Shown piece by piece: positions 10,332 to 22,500 of a stretch of DNA of 22,500 nt; the first letter of the stretch is position 1, and the number at the start of each line of letters is the position of its first letter. The translations under genes were made by a program, and so were the position numbers. The notes beneath the pieces were generated by a model that was given only the letters and a program-made list of their open reading frames with translations, made no database searches and had not been told where the DNA came from. The stretch is taken from the NCBI GenBank assembly GCA_012295275.1, contig CM022665.1, forward strand, positions 42,958,652-42,981,151, in the 5' to 3' direction. This DNA comes from Chrysomallon squamiferum (lineage: Eukaryota > Mollusca > Gastropoda > Neomphalida > Peltospiridae).

Positions 10332-10751
10332 AAGAGGGTTTTTTTATTTTCTCTTCTCAGTTTTTTTTGTAAAAAATTAAAAAAATTAAAAATTAAAAAA
10401 AAAAGAAGACAGTGTACATACCTGTAAATACCTCCTCTCCTTGTATGGCAGAAAATATTATTAATTTATTGTAGCACCTGCTTGTTTAGTTTTATGGTAT
10501 ATGTTTTTAGTTACGTTTTTTTAAACTGTGAATGGGTGTGTAAATTTTATTTTGCTACGTTTGGTTGTAATGCTTATGTGTGTGCTGCTGTGAGAACACT
10601 AAGTTATTTTAAAATATGTGTCCACCACTGAGTTGCCAAATAACAGTCAATTTTTGTTGTATGTATTTACACCTTTACAATATATACAGGTATATATATA
10701 TGTGTATATATATATACACATACATATACATACATATATACATATATCTAC

Positions 10752-10812
<61 letters not shown>

Positions 10813-12175
10813 GTTGATATATCAAAACCATACCAGTGATATACAAACATACAATAATAACAAAATATCAATCAAAGAAAGAGCCTATATTAAAATTGAG
10901 TTAAGTCTATTGTAACAAACTATACTGTAATACAGATATTAATCTTCAGGTTAAATTTAATAGAAATCTTGTAACATTACAATATCATGTCAACATACTA
11001 ATGATTACTGTTTGTTAAATGTTTTTATAATATTTTTATATTCATCTTCAAGAGATCTTAGTGTTTCCTGCACTGGAAGTACTAAACTTGCTAATATTTT
11101 CTGCTTGTATGCTTTGACATATTCTGAATACATATTTTAATAGCTCTTTAGATTTCACAAGCTACGTTGTTTATCTAACTTATTAATCATGTGTATTTAC
11201 CTAGATATCACCACAGGGTGTGTTAAATAAGTTGAATATGTCACAGGATTGACTTGTACATATTAAACCAATATTTTTTTTTTTTTCAGATATAAGAAAT
11301 TAATGTGATTTTTTTTTTTTTTTTAAATATTTAAATGAGGCAGTTCTTCTTAATAGTTTTGTAAACATATACATATATATATATTTTTAATAATTAATGC
11401 ATGTATGATTTTTCTTAAGAGTGGAAATTATACTATAAGCATGCACACTTGGTTGTTTAAGAGTTGAAAAAAGTGAACGTGTTAGTGAAACAATTACTTA
11501 AGTTATTTAAAACACAAATCTGTCAGTTTTTCTTACAGGAACTCTACATCAATGTTCTGTACTTAATAACTTCTGCTTATTTATACATTTATTCTGTCTG
11601 TAAACCTTACACTAAAAATATCTATACTGGTCTTTTTCTAAAAATGTGATTTAAATATATTTCTATAGCCTTCACTCTTTTGTCCATAAAGTATTTCAAA
11701 TTTAGAGTTATGGCCCTTCCTATGTACAAATGATTATATACAGATTTGAAATATTTTATTTTTTTTTTTTTTTTTTTTAAAATTTCTTTTTTTATTACTG
11801 TTAACTGGGACAGTTTTCATGTTATGTGGGGTTTTTTACTGGATAGTTTTTGAGTGGGTAACTTATCTTTTGAGATTTTTAGATAGAAATATTTAAACAG
11901 AAAATGCCTGTATTGTGTGTAGTATGGCATAGTATGTATGGCTATGTGGTACATAACTGTGTTATATACCAATACTACTTAAAACATATTTCATTATATA
12001 TATAATGAACAGTGTTATATATCTTATTTTTGTACACCTTTAATATTTTGAAAGATCAAAAGTGAAATGGCCTATGAAAATTTATAAAAATTAATTAATA
12101 TTATTTCATACAACTGCAATGTGTGGTTCATGCACTGAAGGTTGTAAGAGGTTAGATGTTATTTTATTTTTATAA
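10332..12175 (+). other. Gene 1 3' flank / probable 3' UTR
   Basis: No ORF with family features. Three ATTAAA hexamers cluster at about 10375-10400 right after the stop and another is at 10889-10894. The first canonical AATAAA I find downstream is at 12857-12862, so the 3' end cannot be fixed. TA/CA microsatellite at about 10684-10806; T-rich runs near 11275, 11310 and 11755. Confidence 0.5.
10684..10812. repeat. Compound (TA)n-(CA)n microsatellite
   Basis: Alternating TATA, ACATAC and CACACA tracts, ending in an (AC)n run at about 10780-10805. Simple sequence; the Tyr/Ile/His open frames across it are artefacts. Confidence 0.9.
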
Positions 12176-13150
12176 CATTTATTATTATTATTATTATTAT
12201 TTTTTTTTTTTCTTATTATTATGATTACTATTGTTTTTATTATTATTATTATTTTTATTATTATTATTATTTTTATTAATATTATTATTATTATTATTAT
12301 TATGTCATGGTATTCATAACTAATACACTATTCAGTTTCTAAATTACAAGCAAACAGTAATCAACAATATAAAATTACATTTATATTATTGTATGTATTA
12401 TATACAAGAATATTTACACCATGGAGTATGTTATAAACAAGAATATTTAACTACTAAAAAAACAAAATTACAGATTTTCTTGTTGCAAAGTTTTATTAAT
12501 GAAATGGTTTGGTTTAAGTAATTTTAAATCTGTGAGATAAATCCTGTATGTAGACTGAACTGTTTACTAACATGATTATACTACACTGAGAGTAAAAATT
12601 TTCATTGGGTAATACTGGCAAGTCAAAGGTTAGAAAATATGTTAATTAGTTGAATGATTTTTTTTAATTGTAGATATGTATGTATGTATGTAAGCAGATA
12701 CACAGATATGATTATAAAAATGTCAAATGAATCCACACATATAAACATGAACTAACACAAATATGCACACAGATATGCACACAGATACGCATACATATTT
12801 TATTTATTTGTTTATCAGTTTAATTTATATGAAAATTATATTTTTTTTTTGCTAAAAATAAAAACTACAGCATTTCTCTAATCAAAATGTTTAACATTGT
12901 TTTTATTTTTTTATTTCATTACCTCTAATTCTTATTTATTTATTTATTTATTTAAATTTATTTTAAATCCTGAATGTTTATAACTGGTTTAACAAAATCA
13001 CAGACAGTCCATGTATTTCAAGCGTAAGATGTTTGTAGCTTGAAGATTTTTACCTGGTTTTCACCTTATTTTAATATTTGTGTGAACTGTTTTAGCTTTT
13101 TAGTTTTTATCATTATTCATACCTCTTTTAAGGCTAGAGTGAAGACAAAA

Positions 13151-13184
<34 letters not shown>

Positions 13185-13283
13185 TTTTTTTAAACAACAA
13201 GAAATATAAGATAATAAGTAGTTCATTGTTTGAAACAGTTTTCTTTTAATCTCTTAAAAATAAAATAAAATCATGAATTTAAA

Positions 13284-13325
<42 letters not shown>

Positions 13326-14045
13326 CCCCCCCCCAAAAACAAAAAAACAAAAAATAAATAAAAATGAAATATATGATAAAATATGACAAATCAAGAAAAA
13401 TAATGAAGTATGATATTAAAATACCAAAGATATATGGAGGATGCCATTTTCTTTTATTTCATGATATCATTACATTCTTTTCATTATGTGAACTGACATT
13501 ATGAAATAAATGAAAATGGAACTTCCATGGAGAGTTTTGAACTTACTATTTTTTGTCATACTTTATTACTAGCAAAGGGTGGTGCCTATATACAGATGGT
13601 TGCTAGATAGTATGCAATATATGTATATGCAATATATATATATATATATATACTCATACACTTCCATGGGGAGTATATTTAGTAACTTTATTTTTATTAT
13701 TATATATTGGTGGCTTAAGCTTAGTAGGGTTTTGTTGGGTTGTTTGTTATTTTTCCTGTTCCAAACCTCTCCATACATTTTTCACTCCACTTGTTAAAAT
13801 ATTTTTCATTCGGAGTGTTTCTTTTCTTAATAATTATAATATTTTAATCTTCCTTTATTTATTTATTTATTTATTTATTTGCTTATTTATGCTTATTGCT
13901 AGCGTTAAAGTCCCTTGAATAAAGTGGAGAATTGTCTGACTGTCTGTCTGTCTCTCATTCAGTCTCTGTCTCTCTAAAGCTAGTGATAAATATGTACATA
14001 TACATTTGTTTATTGACATATTATTTGTTATTTCTTATTATTATA

Positions 14046-14087
<42 letters not shown>

Positions 14088-14178
14088 TATTTTTATTATT
14101 TATTACTGTTATTATTGAAATTATTATTTATATTATTATTTATTATTGATATTTTTATTATTATTATTGATATTTTTA

Positions 14179-14224
<46 letters not shown>

Positions 14225-14335
14225 TGCTGTACTGTACTGAGAATAATGACTGACTGAATATTTAATATGTAAAATGTATTGTATTACCAATAATTAATCA
14301 AATAACTATAGATGTAACTTCATTAGTAACCTTTA
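12176..14335. repeat. Intergenic AT-rich block with ATT/AAT microsatellites
   Basis: TTA/ATT tracts at about 12178-12303 and 14041-14224, AAT tracts at 13148-13182 and 13286-13322, TTTA tracts at 12936-12953 and 13852-13880, a C9 run near 13326, and a TA tract at 13635-13651. No coding segment or RNA gene is recognisable. Confidence 0.75.
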
Positions 14336-14339
14336 TGTT

Positions 14340-15310
14340 GCAGATATTTTGATAATATTCAGCATATCACTAGAGTTCAGTTTCTGACTGATATTACCAC
14401 TGCTTAGGTAATATTCTGTATGTTAAAAATGTTTCAGTAATATTCTTCATATTCTTTGTATTACTCTGACGTTTTATTTGTGTAATATTTATATTACAAA
14501 TATTCTGGTAATAGTCTCTATGTTTTTGATATTCTGAGTAATATATTTATATTTCAAGTCTTTTGGTAACAGTCATTGTTTGTATATGCTTTTGTTACTC
14601 AGTAATATATTTTATGTTCAAAATGCTTTGGTAATATTCTGTTCATTATAAATGTTTTGGTAATTTTCTGTTCATTGCAAATGCTTTGGTAATATTTTTT
14701 TCATTACAAATGTTTTGGTAATATTCTTTTCATTACAAATGTTTTGGTAATATTCTGTTCATTACAAATGCTTTGGTAATTTTCTGTTCATTGCAAATGC
14801 TTTGGTAATATTCTTTTCATTACAAATGTTTTGGTAATATTCTGTTCATTGCAAATGTTTTGGCAATATTATGTTCATTATAAATGTTTTTTTAACTCTG
14901 CTATTTTCCACAGTATACTCTCCATTGTTTTGGTATTAATCTTTATATTCTTTATTTAACAAATGTTTTGGTAATGGTAATTATGTGGCAGATGTTTAGT
15001 GATGTTTTGGTTTCTATTCTTTGTACAAAAAATATTTGGTAATATTCACTTTAGATGTTTTGGTAATATAATTTGTCTAAATTTTTAATACTAATAGTCT
15101 TCATATTGAATGTTTTGTAATATTTTTATGTTACAGATATAATGGTAATATTCTACATTTTACAGATGTTTTAGAAATATTCTCTCTTTTACAGATGTTG
15201 TGTATTATTTATTATATATCATGTTTTGGTAATACTTTACAAATGTTTTGTAATATTTCTTAAAACTGTTCTTATTGCAAGTATTTTGTTCTTTATATTG
15301 AAAGTTCTTT
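14340..15310. repeat. ~29-bp minisatellite in the convergent intergenic region
   Basis: Units of GTTTTGGTAATATTCTGTTC plus ATTACAAAT, regular from about 14610 to 14890 and decayed on both sides (about 14340-14600 and 14900-15310). It is unrelated in sequence to the 26-bp intronic array. Confidence 0.85.
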
Positions 15311-15329
15311 GGTAAATTATTTAAATTAG

Positions 15330-15540
15330 AAATAATGACAATAATAATAATAATAATAAAATCATTTTCATATAATAATAATAATATACCATCATTAGTA
15401 TTATATGAAAATTTAATTTTTACATTATTTTTATGTTTTGTATTATATCAATGTATTATATAATGTATTATATAATTTTATTTTAATTTCAAGTATATAT
15501 TTTTCAAAATTATTATTATTATTATTATTATAAAATTAAA
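15330..15540. repeat. Inverted repeat between AAT and ATT tracts
   Basis: ATTTTCATATAATA (15364-15377) and TATTATATGAAAAT (15399-15412) are a perfect 14-bp inverted repeat with a 21-base loop. They are flanked by an AAT tract (15338-15358) and an ATT tract (15508-15532) that are also complementary, so the block could form a larger cruciform or hairpin. Confidence 0.7.
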
Positions 15541-16315
15541 ATGTAAATTATAATTTATACCTCATTGATACCATTCTTCCATTCTTCAAAAAGTTGCATC
15601 TGTATAAAAATATTTTTGTGATGAAACCAGAATCAAAACTTTTTGTTTTTGTGAGTAACATTTATACACTTCTTAGTGATATATATATATATATATATAA
15701 AACTTTTTAACTTTTTTTTTTTTTCTATTTTCGCAAACATCCATTTCAAAACTTTAACCATGTCTTAAACATTTAGTCAGAATCTCTGTTGTCTGTACAT
15801 CTGTTCTTTTTAAAACTATTTCTTTAAACAAAAATCTGTTGTTATTTCCTACATTTTAAATCAAATACTTAAGATGCCTTTTTATATTTGTAATTATAAA
15901 AATATCAAAATGTGTGATCGTCCTGTATTCAAAATAAATGAACATGCAACTTTATTTTTCTCTTCTTTTTTAAAGTCTTTGTTCTGGGGGGGGAGGACAG
16001 GGGTGGAAAAAAGATCTGCAGATCTTTAGAATATACTGAGCTTGAAAGTATATTATATTATTTATTTTTTAATTACATGTTAATAATTTATTACTATTAT
16101 TATTATTATTTTAATTTTTTTTGCTTAATGCATATTTTTATCCTTTGTATTTACCATAATTTGTGTTCGTTTGGAAACATTATGTGCAATCCTAACTTCC
16201 AGTTTGATAATAAAAACATAAATCAAAATGTTTGTGTGTTAAATGTCTGTTGTGGTTTGGAGTATCAATTTTTGTATTATTATTATTATTTATTATTATT
16301 ATTTTTACTATTATA

Positions 16316-16378
<63 letters not shown>

Positions 16379-16621
16379 CATTATTATTATTATAATTTTT
16401 TTTGATATCTGGTGAATCTTGCTCAGCAACTTAAAGGAAAAATATTTTAAAGTAACACAGAAATTTAAAAGTTATTTGTTAATACTATTATTATTATTAT
16501 TTGTTATTACTTATTATTATCATTATTACTTTTATTATTATTATTAATATTATTGCTACTGCTACTACAGTTATTATTTATTATTTCTATTATTATTTTT
16601 TATTATTACTATTATTATTAC

Positions 16622-16670
<49 letters not shown>

Positions 16671-16800
16671 TTAGGGAAGAAAAAAGTAAGATATTTGTGT
16701 TATGCTTCTTTTAATGAGCAAAAAATCAGATATCATAAGATATAGTCAGTTAAACAGAAAATACAAAAATAATAAAAAGAAAAAATATTCTTGAAATTAC
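15541..16800. repeat. Intergenic sequence with long ATT microsatellites
   Basis: ATT/TTA tracts at about 16275-16400 and 16486-16672; TA tract at 15679-15698; a G8 run near 15989. The Tyr- or Ile-rich open frames here are microsatellite translations. No gene seen. Confidence 0.75.
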
Positions 16801-16813
16801 TTTATTCTTTATT
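16801..16813 (-). terminator. Candidate poly(A) signals of gene 2
   Basis: Two TTTATT hexamers (16801-16806 and 16808-16813) read AATAAA twice on the minus strand, about 470 bases past the gene 2 stop. Another AATAAA overlaps the stop itself (17275-17280), which seems too close. Cleavage position is not proven. Confidence 0.45.
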
Positions 16814-16871
16814 CAGAGAGTGAAACTGATACTAACACCATCATGAACTGATTTTAAAATGGACAACCAAA

Positions 16872-17050
16872 ACTGGACAGTGTGGCTCAGTGCTTAGAGT
16901 GCTGGCTTAGTGCATGATCAGTAACTAGATCTATCCTCATCAGGGCCCACTTTGAACTACATCTCATTCCAGCACGCGATATTTTGAAATAATGCATTTT
17001 ATAATTTTTGGGAAGGCTTACATGACACAGCCCATTCTGCTAACTGGTAA
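16872..17050 (+). mobile_element. Probable tRNA-derived SINE remnant
   Basis: TGGCTCAGTGCTTAGAGTG (16883-16901) matches a pol III A box in tRNA-like context. A weaker B-box-like TAGATCTATCC (16926-16936) follows at tRNA spacing. The piece is far less AT-rich than its surroundings and ends in an ACTAACTGACTG-type simple tail (about 17052-17068). It does not fold convincingly as a functional tRNA. tRNA-derived SINEs are known in molluscs, including cephalopods; which family this is cannot be told here. It lies antisense in the likely gene 2 3' UTR. Confidence 0.5.
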
Positions 17051-17279
17051 GATTAACTAACTGACTGAGTAGTGATATTATTGAACGAAAGCTTATGTTT
17101 GACACATATTAAGACTATGATGCAACTTGATACAAAAAAATATTTGATTTCAAACTTAATACACACAGATACACACACTGACACGTACAAAACTTCATTA
17201 TGAACCGTTTCCAACAATAAATTATTAAAATTATTTCGTGAGAAAACAAAAATCCATTTTGTTGTCATAAATAATTTAT

Positions 17280-22211
<4,932 letters not shown>

Positions 22212-22279
22212 CTAGGTAAACAGTTTTAAAGAAATAGTAAAAATAGGTAAATAGCAAACGAAATAATAAATTAATGACA

Positions 22280-22326
<47 letters not shown>

Positions 22327-22500
22327 GAAAAAAAAAGATACGTACAAGATATACATACATACACACACGCGCACACAAACACCCACACACGCTTACACAC
22401 GCGCATGTGTGTTCATTCATTCATTATTTTACTTTTAATTAAAACTAAAGTCAATATGTTGACATAATTGTGGTATTAAATACAAAATAATTCAAAGTGC
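22212..22500 (-). other. 3' end of gene 2 intron 2 with long poly-A/T tract
   Basis: A34 (22281-22314) plus further A-runs to about 22336 on the plus strand, equal to a long interrupted poly-T upstream of the exon 3 acceptor in the transcript. A CA/CG-containing ACACAC zone lies at about 22350-22405. Exons 1-2 of gene 2 must lie beyond 22500. Confidence 0.75.

Noticed and set aside
16077-16415. Tyr-rich open frame
   Set aside because: ATT/TTA microsatellite translation with no domain.
16872-16945. Functional tRNA gene
   Set aside because: The A box is good but the B box is degenerate and no acceptor stem closes; a SINE remnant fits better.

Overview
This is eukaryotic nuclear DNA from an animal. 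Coding exons are short, interrupted by GT-AG introns, and sit in very AT-rich DNA full of microsatellites (ATT, TG/CA, CT, TA) and minisatellites. The predicted proteins resemble an animal-specific family (C16orf89-like, which I recall as Pfam DUF4735). Together with the style of the repeats this suggests a lophotrochozoan, most likely a mollusc. That taxonomic call is inference; no marker gene settles it.

Two paralogous protein-coding genes lie tail to tail. Gene 1 is on the + strand (473-10331). It has six coding exons: 473-653, 3223-3486, 5855-6027, 7493-7664, 7889-8419 and 9401-10331. Gene 2 is on the - strand (17280-22211, continuing off the right edge). It shows the last four coding exons: 22211-22039, 20147-19976, 18933-18574 and 17974-17280. 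Exons 3 and 4 are 173 and 172 bp in both genes, all intron phases agree, and the cysteine pattern is shared, so they come from an inverted duplication. Both proteins appear to have a lumenal or extracellular C16orf89-like domain with eight conserved cysteines, a fast-evolving linker, a low-complexity acidic stalk, one transmembrane helix near the C terminus and a short very basic tail. Gene 1 also shows the signal peptide. Its last exon needs a one-base frame correction near 9661-9673 to join the domain to the stalk and membrane anchor.

Layout: 1-472, 5' flank with a small cluster of E-boxes and a strong start context; 473-10331, gene 1; 10332 to about 16800, convergent intergenic space and 3' UTRs with ATT tracts and a 29-bp minisatellite; 16801-17279, probable gene 2 3' UTR with an old tRNA-type SINE; 17280-22211, gene 2; 22212-22500, gene 2 intron with a long poly-A/T tract.

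The most unusual signal is in the introns. Intron 3 of both paralogs carries the same 26-bp minisatellite in the same orientation, ending at the 3' splice site, and each unit holds a TACTAA branch-point-like motif. Other tandem arrays start directly at 5' splice sites (gene 2 intron 3, gene 1 introns 2 and 5), and their units resemble the donor sequence. I found no bacterial-type operon, CRISPR array, virus or intact autonomous transposon.
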